Assembly: GCF_900100925.1 (NCBI RefSeq)
Contig: NZ_FNKO01000002.1
Span: 682,001 to 746,000 of the forward strand
Direction: 5' to 3'
DNA: 64,000 nucleotides
From: Actinopolyspora saharensis
GTDB lineage: Bacteria > Actinomycetota > Actinomycetes > Mycobacteriales > Pseudonocardiaceae
The notes beneath the pieces were generated by a model. That model worked only from the letters and a program-made list of their open reading frames with translations. It had not been told where the DNA came from and ran no database searches. Below, piece by piece: positions 24,266 through 32,867 of this stretch (its first letter is position 1; the number at the start of each line of letters is the position of its first letter). Position numbers and translations under genes: made by a program.

Positions 24266-25345
24266 ATGCGCGTGGTGCTGGACGGAACCCCGCTGCTGGG
24301 GCAGCGCACCGGAATAGGGCGCTACACGGCGCGGCTGGCCGCGGAGCTGGGCGCCGCTCCGGACTGCCGTCCGCGGCTGCTCGGGCTGACCGCGCGCGGC
24401 CGGCGCGCGCTGCGCCGGGTCGCACCGGAGGGAACCGCTGTCCGCGGCTTGCCCGCCCCGGCTCGGGTGCTGCACTCCTGCTGGGCGGCGACGGAGTTTC
24501 CCCCGGTCGAGCTGTTGGCGCGGAGCGCGGACCTGGTGCACGGGACGAACTTCGTGCAGCCTCCCTCGGCACGCGTTCCCGGGGTGCTGACCGTGCACGA
24601 CCTCGACTTCCTGAAAACCGCTCCCGGCGGCGGCCGGAGCTTCCGGGCGCGGCTGACCGAGCGCTCCGTGCGCCGCGCCTCCGTGGTGTGCACCCCCACC
24701 GAGGCCGTGGCCGCGGAGGTCGCCGGGCGGTTCGACCTCGACCACGGGCGGATCGTGGTCACACCGCTCGGGGTCGACCGCGAGTGGTTCGAGGCCGTGC
24801 CCCCGGACGAGGCGCTGCGCCGGGAGTACGGGCTCCCTCCCGCGTACCTGCTCTTCGTCGGGGACGCGGGGCCGCGCAAGGGACTGCCCACGCTGGCCGA
24901 AGCCGTCGACGCGCGACTTCCCCCGCTGGTGACGGCGGGTCCCGGGCAACCGGGAGCGGAAAGCGCGCTTCCCGGCGGGGGGACCTCGGTGCACACCGGC
25001 TACCTGCCCGAACGGGTGCTGCGTCGCGTCGTGGCCGGAGCCGAAGCTCTGGTGCTGCCCTCGCGGGACGAGGGGTTCGGGCTGCCCGCGCTGGAGGCGA
25101 TGGCCGCGGGCGTTCCCGTGGTGTGCAGCGACGTCCCCGCCCTGCGCGAGGTCACCGCCGGGCACGCGCTGCTCGCCCCGCACGGTGACGCTTCCGCGCT
25201 GCGCGCGGCGCTGCACCGGGCCGTGGGATCCGCTGCCGAGCGGGAGCCCCGGCAGCGGGCGCGGGAGCACGCCGCCGGGTTCACGTGGCGGGGCTGCGCC
25301 GAGGCCACCCTGCGGGCCTACCGGCTGGCCCTGGCGGTTGGGTGA
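24266..25345 (+). CDS. GT4-family glycosyltransferase
   Basis: A 359-aa GT4 enzyme: GQRTGIGRYTARLAAEL near residue 12, TVHDLDFLKT near 110, YLLFVGDAGPRKGLPTL near 194 and the EGFGLPALEAMAAGVPVV block near 270. The N-terminal half is short and arginine-rich. It belongs with the two GT4 proteins at 15091 and 16312, so this region encodes at least six glycosyltransferase domains of two folds. An ATG at 24224 would lengthen it by 14 residues; ATG 24266 is chosen because the family motif starts at once (MRVVLDGTPLLG). A hairpin follows at 25398-25429. Confidence 0.88.
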   Translation: MRVVLDGTPLLGQRTGIGRYTARLAAELGAAPDCRPRLLGLTARGRRALRRVAPEGTAVRGLPAPARVLHSCWAATEFPPVELLARSADLVHGTNFVQPPSARVPGVLTVHDLDFLKTAPGGGRSFRARLTERSVRRASVVCTPTEAVAAEVAGRFDLDHGRIVVTPLGVDREWFEAVPPDEALRREYGLPPAYLLFVGDAGPRKGLPTLAEAVDARLPPLVTAGPGQPGAESALPGGGTSVHTGYLPERVLRRVVAGAEALVLPSRDEGFGLPALEAMAAGVPVVCSDVPALREVTAGHALLAPHGDASALRAALHRAVGSAAEREPRQRAREHAAGFTWRGCAEATLRAYRLALAVG

Positions 25346-25397
25346 CCCGCTCGGCATCGCCCGATCTCGCCCCGCGCGCACGAGGTCGAGCGGTTCG

Positions 25398-25429
25398 CGC
25401 GGCTCCGGACCACGAGCCGCGGAGCCGCG
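25398..25429 (+). terminator. hairpin terminator
   Basis: A perfect 10-bp inverted repeat (CGCGGCTCCG and its complement) with a 12-nt loop lies 52 bp after the GT4 stop and before the next plus-strand gene. There is no T-tract. Confidence 0.6.
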
Positions 25430-25515
25430 GATACGATCACCCCGGGTAGGCGCGCGGGCACTTCCGGTGCCCGGCGCCGTCTCCCGGTGGAAGGACTTCG
25501 TCGCTCGGAGGTGCG

Positions 25516-25992
25516 GTGCTCTGGATCCTCAGCGTGTTCACCATGAGCGCGGGCACTGCCGTGGTTCCGGTGTTCAGCGCCGAGGTGTACCTGGTCACCG
25601 TGGCTCTCGCGCAGTCCGACCTGCCCTGGTGGGCGCTGGGCCCCGCTGCGGCCGCGGGGCAGCTGCTGGGCAAGGCCGTGCACTACCTGGCCGCACGTGG
25701 CGTGGTGCGGCTGCCGCGGCTGCTGCGGCGTGCTGACGGGGAAGGGCCCCGTTGGCAGTGGCCGCACCGACTTCGCGAGCTGTGCGTGCGGCGGCCGCTG
25801 GCCGGTGCGGGGGTGGTGCTGCTCAGCGGCGTGTCCGGGTTTCCCCCGTTCGCCGCCGTCGTGCTGGCTGCCGGGATGCTCTCGGCACCGCTGGCCGCGT
25901 GGTTGCCCGCCGCGGTGGTGGGCCGCTTCACGCGCTTCTGCCTGATCGCGGCACTTCCCGGGGTGCTGCGCCTCGGCACGCCGCTCGCGTGA
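25516..25992 (+). CDS. small membrane protein, VTT/DedA-like
   Basis: A 158-aa integral membrane protein that resembles a short DedA/VTT-family member. Hydrophobic segments are near residues 1-30 (with AVVPVFSAEVYL, the re-entrant loop region with a conserved Glu), 37-60 (GPAAAAGQLLGKAVHYLAARG) and 95-150 (VLLSGVSGFPPFAAVVLAAGML). The G-x-P-P-F segment is like the second re-entrant loop of DedA proteins, which are thought to move lipid carriers. At 158 aa it is shorter than most DedA proteins (about 200). GTG 25516 has GGAGG 6 bp upstream. Its neighbours make envelope sugars. Confidence 0.75.
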   Translation: MLWILSVFTMSAGTAVVPVFSAEVYLVTVALAQSDLPWWALGPAAAAGQLLGKAVHYLAARGVVRLPRLLRRADGEGPRWQWPHRLRELCVRRPLAGAGVVLLSGVSGFPPFAAVVLAAGMLSAPLAAWLPAAVVGRFTRFCLIAALPGVLRLGTPLA

Positions 25993-26042
25993 GAGCTGAC
26001 GAGTTCGCTGGTTGGTTTGCTCGGCGAAGCGGGTCGGGGAGC

Positions 26043-26129
26043 CCCGGTCGGGGCTCACCGCGGGTGCCCCGACATCGGGAAGCGAGCTGCACAACGTCTT
26101 CGACCGTCCTCGCGAGCCCCGAGACCGAG
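26043..26129 (-). repeat. structured intergenic element, copy E
   Basis: An 87-bp palindromic element in minus orientation between the ends of the converging genes at 25992 and 26149. Read on the minus strand: outer stem CTCGGTC/GACCGGG, stem 2 GGGGCTC/GAGCCCC, then the loop words GAGGAC, GACGTTGTG and CCGATGTCGGGG shared with the other copies. It is the most diverged copy; both outer stems have changed on both arms together. The third stem is weak here. Confidence 0.75.
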
Positions 26130-26148
26130 TCCCGGCGATGCCGACTGC

Positions 26149-26331
26149 TCAGGTGGGCGAAAGCGGCTCCGCGGCCTCGAGTTCGGCGGCCTCCGCCGCT
26201 TCCTCGGCGTACTCCGCGCGTACGGCCCGCACCTCGCCTGCGCGCCGGAACCCACCAGAGGAGCACCCCACGAGGGTGCCCACCAGGGAGAGCGGAAGCA
26301 GCTCCCCGCAGTGGCGGAACAGTCGTGTCAT
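26149..26331 (-). CDS. very small membrane or lipoprotein-like protein
   Basis: A 60-aa open frame on the minus strand. Residues 9-24 (GELLPLSLVGTLVGCS) are hydrophobic and end in a cysteine that could be a lipobox (LVGC); the rest is an alanine and glutamate-rich helix (EEAAEAAELEAAE). The ribosome site is weak (AGAAGAG). It lies 68 bp downstream of rmlD. It could be a true small envelope protein or a chance frame; the clean signal-like start followed by a biased acidic helix favours the former slightly. Confidence 0.4.
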   Translation of the reverse strand: MTRLFRHCGELLPLSLVGTLVGCSSGGFRRAGEVRAVRAEYAEEAAEAAELEAAEPLSPT

Positions 26332-26399
26332 GTCGCGCTCTTCTGCTCGGAGCGGGCCTTCTGCGGAACCGTCGTCGCGCTGGGGACGGGAATCCCCGG

Positions 26400-27317
26400 T
26401 CAACGAGCCGCCCATGAGGTGCCGTGCGCGGCGAAGGCCGCGCTCAGCGCCGCGCGCCACGGGCGCAGCCCGGTGAGCCCGCCGCTGGTCCACTCCTGGT
26501 TCGACAGCACCGAGAAGGCCGGTCGCGGAGCGGGCCGCGGAACGTCGGCGGTGGAGGCGGCCAGCACCCGCTCGGGGTCGGCCCCCAGCTCGCTGAACAC
26601 CGCCCTGGCGAACTCGTGCCGGCTCGTCGATCCGCCGTTGGTGCAGTGCAGCACCCGCTGCTTCGGCTCGTCGCGCCGCGCCACCGTTTCGGCCAGTTCG
26701 AGCAGCCCTCCGGCCAGGTCGGCGGCCCACGTCGGGGAGCCGAACTGGTCCGCGGCCACGGAGACCGTGTCGCGCTCGGCCTCCAGCCGGGCCATGGCGC
26801 TGACGAAGTTCGCCCCGGCGGCGCCGTAGACCCAGGCAGTGCGCACCACCCATGCGCGCGGGTGGTTGGCGAGCACGGCCCGCTCGCCGTCCAGCTTCGT
26901 CCGCCCGTAAACGCTGCGCGGACCGACCTCGTCGCCGGGCTCGTACGGCTCGGTCGCGTCGCCGGAGAAGACGTAGTCGGTCGAGACGTGCAGCAGCGGG
27001 ACCCCGCGCTTCCGGCAGATCCGGGCCAGGTTGGCCGGGCCCGTGGTGTTCACCCGCTCGGCCGCGGCCCGGTCGGACTCGGCCGCGTCGACGGCGGTGT
27101 AGGCGGCGAGGTTGACCACCACCGGCCTCATGCCCGCGTCGTCCGCGGCGTCCGTGAAGGAGTCGACGGCGTCGTTCAACGCTTCCTCGTCGGTGACGTC
27201 GAGCTCGCCCGACCCCGGGGCGTGCACGAGGCCGTCGCGCCTCCTGCCGCGCAGCCCGACCAGCTCGGAGCCGAGCTGGCCACGTCCTCCCGGGATCAAC
27301 AACGCGGGTGGAGTCAT
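26400..27317 (-). CDS. rmlD: dTDP-4-dehydrorhamnose reductase
   Basis: RmlD reduces dTDP-4-keto-L-rhamnose to dTDP-L-rhamnose with NAD(P)H, the last step of the pathway. The 305-aa protein is an extended SDR: PGGRGQLGSELV near residue 8, NLAAYTAVDAAE near 66, the LHVSTDYVFSG serine near 106 and YGRTKLDGE (YxxxK) near 132. The ATG at 27317 overlaps the rmlB stop by 4 bp, so the two enzymes are made together. wbbL at 14149 uses the product. Confidence 0.95.
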   Translation of the reverse strand: MTPPALLIPGGRGQLGSELVGLRGRRRDGLVHAPGSGELDVTDEEALNDAVDSFTDAADDAGMRPVVVNLAAYTAVDAAESDRAAAERVNTTGPANLARICRKRGVPLLHVSTDYVFSGDATEPYEPGDEVGPRSVYGRTKLDGERAVLANHPRAWVVRTAWVYGAAGANFVSAMARLEAERDTVSVAADQFGSPTWAADLAGGLLELAETVARRDEPKQRVLHCTNGGSTSRHEFARAVFSELGADPERVLAASTADVPRPAPRPAFSVLSNQEWTSGGLTGLRPWRAALSAAFAAHGTSWAAR

Positions 27318-28303
27318 GCGGAGGCCCCTTCGTGGAACTTGAGCGGCTGCCACCAGGAACGGTTCTCCCGGTACCAGCGGACCGTATCGGTCAGCCCATC
27401 CTCCAGGTCGATCGCAGGGCTGTAGCCGAGCTCGTCCCGGATCTTGTCGTGCCGGAGCGAGTAGCGCCGATCGTGCCCCTTGCGGTCGGTGACCGGGCGG
27501 ACCATCGACCAGTCCATGCCCGTGGCCCGCAGCAGCTTGGCCGTCAGCTCCGAGTTGGTGAGTTCGGTCCCTCCGCCTATGTTGTACACCTCACCCGGCG
27601 TGCCGGATTGGGCGACCAGCTGAATACCGCGACAATGATCGTCCACGTGCAGCCAGTCCCGCACGTTCGTGCCGTCGCCGTAGAGCGGGACCTGCTCTCC
27701 GTCGAGCAGATTGGTCACGAACAGCGGGATCATCTTCTCGGGATGCTGATAGGGGCCGTAGTTGTTGGAGCACCGGGTGACGCAGACCGGCAGACCGTGG
27801 GTGCGGTGGTACGCCCGCGCGAGCAGGTCCGAGCTCGCCTTGGAGGCCGAGTACGGCGAGTTCGGCTCCAGCGGGTTCTCCTCGGACCACGACCCCTCGT
27901 CGATGGAGCCGTACACCTCGTCGGTGGACACGTGCACGAAGCGGCTCACTCCGGCGGACAGGGCCGCCTGCAGCAGCGCGTCGGTGCCGACCACATTGGT
28001 GAGCACGAAGTCGGAGGCCCCCGCGATCGAGCGATCCACGTGGGACTCCGCGGCGAAGTGCACCACCACGTCGGTTCCCGGCACCAGCTCGGCGAGCAGC
28101 TCGGAGTCGCGGACGTCGCCCCGCACCACCCGCAGCCGCGGGTGCTCGGCCACCTCGGCCAGATTCGCGACGTTGCCCGCGTAGGTGAGCTTGTCCAGCA
28201 CCACGACCTCGGCGCCGTCGAAGGCGGGGTAGTGCCCACCGAGCAGCTGCCGCACGTAGTGCGAACCGATGAAACCGGCTCCACCGGTAACGAGGACCTT
28301 CAT
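27314..28303 (-). CDS. rmlB: dTDP-glucose 4,6-dehydratase
   Basis: RmlB converts dTDP-glucose to dTDP-4-keto-6-deoxyglucose using bound NAD. The 329-aa extended SDR has TGGAGFIGSHYVR near residue 6, LDKLTYAGN near 36, HFAAESHVDRS near 82, HVSTDEVYGS near 122 with the Asp-Glu pair, and YSASKASSD near 150. In M. tuberculosis rmlB is elsewhere, beside rmlC; here it is joined to rmlD by an ATGA overlap, a local rearrangement. It is divergent from the first LCP gene across 266 bp. Confidence 0.96.
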   Translation of the reverse strand: MKVLVTGGAGFIGSHYVRQLLGGHYPAFDGAEVVVLDKLTYAGNVANLAEVAEHPRLRVVRGDVRDSELLAELVPGTDVVVHFAAESHVDRSIAGASDFVLTNVVGTDALLQAALSAGVSRFVHVSTDEVYGSIDEGSWSEENPLEPNSPYSASKASSDLLARAYHRTHGLPVCVTRCSNNYGPYQHPEKMIPLFVTNLLDGEQVPLYGDGTNVRDWLHVDDHCRGIQLVAQSGTPGEVYNIGGGTELTNSELTAKLLRATGMDWSMVRPVTDRKGHDRRYSLRHDKIRDELGYSPAIDLEDGLTDTVRWYRENRSWWQPLKFHEGASA

Positions 28304-28569
28304 CGCGCCTTCCCTGTCGCCGTGTTCCCTCCGCGAACGACCCGGACGGACCTTTCGCGGCAGCTCCGGGGAGTCTGCCATGCGCTTCGCGGGAAAGTCC
28401 GACCGCTACGCAACCCAACGTAACCGAAACACGTCCCCTGAAAGGGTAATGGAGACTGTCTTACCTGATACACACAACGCGTTTCCGTGATCAGAGTTAA
28501 CCTGCCCCGGAGAGGATAAGTCTCTCCCGAGAATCCCCCGGCTCGTTAGGCATCCAAGGAGGAACCGGC

Positions 28570-30336
28570 GTGGACAACCGGCCGCGACGACCAGGTGGCC
28601 CACACGGGCAATCCGGAAGGCCCGATTCCCGGCGGCCCCACGACCAGCCCGCCCGCGGGAACAACGGGCCGCGTCCTCTCGAGCCGGGCAGACGGGGCGA
28701 GCGGGACCGAGCGCAACAACCCGGCCAGCAGCATCCCCGGGAAGGGGCGCGGGGAAGCCAGCGCGAGCAGCGGCGCGGTTCACGGCGAGAGTCCGCCAGG
28801 GCTTCCCCACCTCCCGATGACACCTGGTCCGGTGAACGGCGCCGTTCCCAACCACCCGCCCGCCGGGGGCGCGGAGTGCTGCGCGTCACCCAGCTTTGCG
28901 TGGCGCTGCTCTCAGTGATCGTGCTGGCTTCCACCGGCTACGCCTGGGGGACGCTGCGCGGCTTCAACTCGAGCGTGAGCGGCCACCTCACGATCGACAA
29001 CACCCAGGACGCCAAGGACGGAGTCACCGACATCCTGCTGGTCGGTCAGGACAGCCGAACGGACGCGCAGGGCAACCCGCTGCCGCAGGAGGTGCTGAAC
29101 AAGCTCCGGGCCAGCGACGCGGGCGGCCACCTCACCGACACCATGATCCTGCTGCGCATCCCCAACGACGGCTCCCGTGCGCGGGCCGTCTCCTTCCCGA
29201 GGGACACCATGGTCGACATGGGCGAGTTCGGCAAGAACAAGCTGAACTCGGCCCTGAACAACAAGCGGGTCGCCAAGCTGGAGGAGCTCAAGTCCCAGGG
29301 GGTCACCGACGAGAAAAGGCTGGCCAGGGAATCCACCGCCGCCGGGCAGCAGTTCCTGATGGACACCATCGAGGACTTCGCCGGGCTCACCATCGAGCAC
29401 TACGCGGAAGTCAACCTGCTCGGCTTCTACAAGCTCACCAAGGTCGTGGGCGGAGTCGAGGTGTGCCTGAAGAACCCGGTGGACGACCCGAAGTCGGGAG
29501 CCGAGTTCCCGGCCGGGAAGCAGACCATCTCCAAGGGTGACGCGCTGGCCTTCGTCCGGCAGCGGCACGGCCTCCCCCGCGGCGATCTCGACCGCATCGT
29601 GCGCCAGCAGGTGTTCATGTCCGGTCTGGCCAGGAAGATGCTCTCGGCGAACATGCTCGGCAACCCGGCCAAGCTGTCCGACCTGATGAACGCGATGCAG
29701 GACTCGGTCACCCTGGACAAGGGCTGGGACGTGACCTCGTTCGCGCAGCAGATGCAGGGCATGGCCGCGGGCAACATCAAGTTCGACACGATCCCGGTGG
29801 AGATGACCGGCCCCAGCTCCGGGCTGCAGGCCGATCCCACCGAGGTCAAGCAGTTCGTGGACAACATCCTGCTCTCTCCGGAGAAGCGCAAGCAGGCCCA
29901 GCGCGAGCAGGAGCGGGCCGAGGAGCTGCGCTCCGAGACCGAGGTGGACGTCTACAACGCCTCCGGGGTCTCCGGCCTCGCGGGACGCGTTCGCGAGGAC
30001 CTGGCCGAGCGCGGCTTCGACAGCGGTGAGGCCGCCAACGCCGAGCAGAGCATGACGAGCTCGGTGGTCCGCTACTCCGCGGGCAACAAGAAGGCGGCCG
30101 AGCTGGCCGCGGAGGACCTCGGCGGGCTCGACGTGGAACGGGGCGGCAGCACCGAGACCGGGGAGATCTCGGTCTACCTGGGTGACGACTACGCGGGTCC
30201 CGGGGCGCGGAACTTCAGCGGGGACGGTGGTCTGCAGCTCGACGGTGCCGCTCAGACGGTTCCCGCCCAGAGCTCCTCGTCGAGCGAGAGCGGGGACGGA
30301 CCGATCACCGCCGACGGCATCCCCTGCGTGAACTGA
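28570..30336 (+). CDS. LCP-family glycopolymer transferase with LytR_C domain
   Basis: A 588-aa LytR-CpsA-Psr protein, a membrane phosphotransferase that joins glycopolymers such as arabinogalactan to peptidoglycan outside the cell. Residues 1-105 are a long arginine and proline-rich cytoplasmic tail; about 108-132 is the single span (VALLSVIVLASTGYAW); about 150-400 is the LCP domain (DILLVGQDSRTD, SFPRDTMVD, EVNLLGFYKLTKVVGGVEVC region and FVRQRHGLPRGDLDRI with its catalytic arginines); about 455-530 is the LytR C-terminal domain (VDVYNASGVSGLAGRV). It starts at GTG 28570 after AAGGAGG. It is the counterpart of Rv3267, next to rmlD as in mycobacteria. Confidence 0.95.
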   Translation: MDNRPRRPGGPHGQSGRPDSRRPHDQPARGNNGPRPLEPGRRGERDRAQQPGQQHPREGARGSQREQRRGSRRESARASPPPDDTWSGERRRSQPPARRGRGVLRVTQLCVALLSVIVLASTGYAWGTLRGFNSSVSGHLTIDNTQDAKDGVTDILLVGQDSRTDAQGNPLPQEVLNKLRASDAGGHLTDTMILLRIPNDGSRARAVSFPRDTMVDMGEFGKNKLNSALNNKRVAKLEELKSQGVTDEKRLARESTAAGQQFLMDTIEDFAGLTIEHYAEVNLLGFYKLTKVVGGVEVCLKNPVDDPKSGAEFPAGKQTISKGDALAFVRQRHGLPRGDLDRIVRQQVFMSGLARKMLSANMLGNPAKLSDLMNAMQDSVTLDKGWDVTSFAQQMQGMAAGNIKFDTIPVEMTGPSSGLQADPTEVKQFVDNILLSPEKRKQAQREQERAEELRSETEVDVYNASGVSGLAGRVREDLAERGFDSGEAANAEQSMTSSVVRYSAGNKKAAELAAEDLGGLDVERGGSTETGEISVYLGDDYAGPGARNFSGDGGLQLDGAAQTVPAQSSSSSESGDGPITADGIPCVN

Positions 30337-30504
30337 ACAGACACCCCCGAACCGGGTGAGTTCCGCGAGGCCGTGGAGCGCGGACGTTAGTGTCCGGTCC
30401 GAGCCGATCTTTTCGAACGGGCCGGAACGCTGCGTCCGCTCGGCCAGCACCCGGTTCGGCATCCGACGACACCGTCCCGCCAGGCCGGGCCGAAGGAGGA
30501 CCAC

Positions 30505-31962
30505 GTGGACGAGCCCGACGAACAGGTCCCGCCTCCGGAGGGCTCGCGCGAGCGAGCGGGCCGTCCGGAGGAGGCCGTTCCGGGTGACGAGGCGAGTCCC
30601 GCGGAGCAGGCGGGCGCGGAGCGCTCCTCCTCCGCGGAGGAGGTCGCCCTCGGCGGGACCATCGTTCGCGGGGACACCGTTCCGGGGCGGAGCGCTCGCG
30701 GCCGACGCGGCGGGACCGCGCGCCGCGCGGCGCGGATCGCCCTGCGCAGCCTGGTCGTGCTCGTGTCGGTGACGACGTTGGCGTTCACCGCCGCGAGCTG
30801 GAGCGCGGTGCAGTTCTTCCGGAGCGGGCTGAGCACGACTGACGTGCTCAGCGGCGACGTCACCGGCAGCGTTCCGGAGGACACGGCCACCGACATCCTG
30901 CTCGTCGGCAGCGACAGCAGGACCGACGCCCAGGGCAACCCGCTGCCGCCCGAGGTGCTCAAGCTCCTGCGCACGGAATCCACCAGCGGGCTCAACACGG
31001 ACACGATCATCCTGGTTCGGATCCCCGACGACGGGAGCGCGGCCACGGCGGTGTCCATTCCGCGGGACACGGCCGTCAGCCGCTCCGGTGGAACCGAGAA
31101 GATCAACGGGGTCTACGGGCTCGCGAGGTCGGAGCGGGCCGACGAGCTGCGGGCCGCGGGCGGCCACACCGCCGAGGAGGTGGCCGACCGGGCGAACCGG
31201 GCGGGCCAGCGGGCCCTGGTCCAGACCGTGCAGCAGTTGACCGGGGTGCGGGTGGATCACTACGCCAAGGTCAACCTGCTCGGTTTCTACGAGGTCACCA
31301 AGGCCCTGGGCGGGGTGCGGGTGTGCCTGCGGCGCGCCACCAGCGACAAGGACTCCGGGGCCGACTTCCGCGCGGGGCCACAGGTGGTCTCCGGAGCGGA
31401 CGCGCTGGCCTTCGTCCGGCAGCGGCACGGCCTTCCCGACGGGGACCTGGACCGCGTCGTGCGGCAGCAGGTGTTCATGGCCGCGGTGACCGACAAGCTG
31501 CTTTCCACCGGAACGCTCACGGACACGGCCAAGCTGAACCGGCTCGTCGACGCCGCGCGCAAGTCCGTGGTGCTGGACAGCGACTGGAAGCTGATGGACT
31601 TCGTGAGCAGGATGCAGTCGCTGGCCTCGGGACGGATAGGTTTCACGACCATCCCGGTGGAGGACCCCGCGGCCAGGGACGAGCGGGGGCGCAGCGTCGT
31701 GTCCGTGGACAACCGGCGCGTGCGGCGGTTCTTCTCCGAACTCGGCCGCGACGTCGACAGCGGGGACGCCCCCGGAGCCACGTCCTCCGCCCCGGAGACC
31801 TCCGGAACCACCTCGGGCAGCGCCCCCGGCAGCGCCCCCAAGCAGCCCACGCACCGGCTGACGGGGAGCCGCTCGCTGATGCTGGACGGGGCCGACGCCG
31901 CCGGGCAGAGCGACTCCGCTCCGGACAAGATCACGGCCGACGGGATTCCCTGCGTCTACTAG
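30505..31962 (+). CDS. LCP-family glycopolymer transferase without LytR_C domain
   Basis: A 485-aa LCP paralog of the protein before it. It has a cytoplasmic acidic and arginine-rich tail (1-75), one span at about 82-108, and an LCP domain at about 128-380 (DILLVGSDSRTD, SIPRDTAVS, FVRQRHGLPDGDLDRV). It lacks the LytR_C domain; instead the last 80 residues are serine, threonine and proline-rich. Both proteins end with TADGIPCV(N/Y), a shared C-terminal tag with one cysteine. AAGGAGG precedes GTG 30505. Two LCP genes in tandem probably split substrates (arabinogalactan and another glycan). Confidence 0.94.
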   Translation: MDEPDEQVPPPEGSRERAGRPEEAVPGDEASPAEQAGAERSSSAEEVALGGTIVRGDTVPGRSARGRRGGTARRAARIALRSLVVLVSVTTLAFTAASWSAVQFFRSGLSTTDVLSGDVTGSVPEDTATDILLVGSDSRTDAQGNPLPPEVLKLLRTESTSGLNTDTIILVRIPDDGSAATAVSIPRDTAVSRSGGTEKINGVYGLARSERADELRAAGGHTAEEVADRANRAGQRALVQTVQQLTGVRVDHYAKVNLLGFYEVTKALGGVRVCLRRATSDKDSGADFRAGPQVVSGADALAFVRQRHGLPDGDLDRVVRQQVFMAAVTDKLLSTGTLTDTAKLNRLVDAARKSVVLDSDWKLMDFVSRMQSLASGRIGFTTIPVEDPAARDERGRSVVSVDNRRVRRFFSELGRDVDSGDAPGATSSAPETSGTTSGSAPGSAPKQPTHRLTGSRSLMLDGADAAGQSDSAPDKITADGIPCVY

Positions 31963-32038
31963 GGGATCGCCGTCCTCAGTCGCGGCTTCGGCGTTCCTGG
32001 CCGACTCCGGTGCGGACGCCGTCCGTTAGCCTGCCCTC

Positions 32039-32764
32039 ATGAGCGTCACGCAAACGCTGCTGGCTCCGATGCTGGCGAGCGGAGCTTCGCGACCGCTGAT
32101 CACGCACTACGACGAAGCCGCCGGAGGACGGGTCGAGCTCTCCAGGGCCACCCTGGGCAACTGGGCCGCCAAGACCGCCAACTGGCTGACCGAGGAGCTC
32201 GACGCCGAACCGGGCACCCCCGTCGCGGTGCGCCTGCCCGCGCACTGGCAGACGGCGGGGATCCTGCTCGGGGCCTGGTGGTGCGGGGCCAGGGTGGTCG
32301 ATTCCGCCGCGGGCGCGGAAGCGGCCTTCGTCCCCGGGGACCGGATCTCCGAGGCCGAGGGGGCGGACACCGCCGTGGCGGTCGGCCTGGACGCGCTCGG
32401 AGGCTCCGTCCCCGGTCTGGAGGACGGGGTGCTGGACTTCGCCTCCGAGGTGCGCATCCGCGGCGACGAGTTCTCGCCCATGATCCCCGTGCCCGGTGAC
32501 ACCCCGGCCCTGCTCGACCGCACGGCGGACGAGCTGGTGGAGGCCGCGCGGAACCGCGCCGAGTCCCTGGGGATCGGAAAGCAGGACCGGGTGCTGTCCG
32601 CACTGGACTGGACGCTGCCGGACGGGGTGCTGGACGGGCTGCTGGCCGTGGTCGCCGCCCAGGCCTCGCTGGTGCAGCTCACGGGACTGCCCGCGGAGAC
32701 CTCCCAGCTGCTGGACAAGCGGCGCGGGGACGAGCGGACCACCGTGGAGCTGGGCACCGGCTGA
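32039..32764 (+). CDS. TIGR03089-family protein
   Basis: A 241-aa protein of the actinobacterial TIGR03089 family, which looks like a shortened acyl-CoA or AMP-ligase N-terminal domain. Visible features: LSRATLGNWAAKTANWL near residue 36, PVAVRLPAHWQTAGILLGAWWCGA near 60-85 (region), and VAAQASLVQLTG near 203. No AMP-binding loop (SGTTGxPK) is present, so it is unlikely to be a working ligase. The order LCP then TIGR03089 matches Rv3267-Rv3268. Function unknown. Confidence 0.88.
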   Translation: MSVTQTLLAPMLASGASRPLITHYDEAAGGRVELSRATLGNWAAKTANWLTEELDAEPGTPVAVRLPAHWQTAGILLGAWWCGARVVDSAAGAEAAFVPGDRISEAEGADTAVAVGLDALGGSVPGLEDGVLDFASEVRIRGDEFSPMIPVPGDTPALLDRTADELVEAARNRAESLGIGKQDRVLSALDWTLPDGVLDGLLAVVAAQASLVQLTGLPAETSQLLDKRRGDERTTVELGTG

Positions 32765-32788
32765 CGAGTCGGGCGCGGGCGTCGGGGG

Positions 32789-32811
32789 ACGGGCACCCGC
32801 TCGGCGCCCGT
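32789..32811 (+). terminator. weak hairpin after the TIGR03089 gene
   Basis: A 6-bp inverted repeat (ACGGGC and GCCCGT) with an 11-nt loop, followed by TGAAAAACGA, lies between the TIGR03089 and thioesterase genes. Confidence 0.35.
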
Positions 32812-32867
32812 GAAAAACGACCCCGTCCCGTATCGCAATTTGCCTTACTCGCAAGTAGCATCTGCGT

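Noticed and set aside
28912..31854. 980-codon open frame on the minus strand opposite the two LCP genes
   Set aside because: It is a third-position GC artefact. The plus strand has two complete LCP proteins with ribosome sites; the minus product is low in complexity with no domain.
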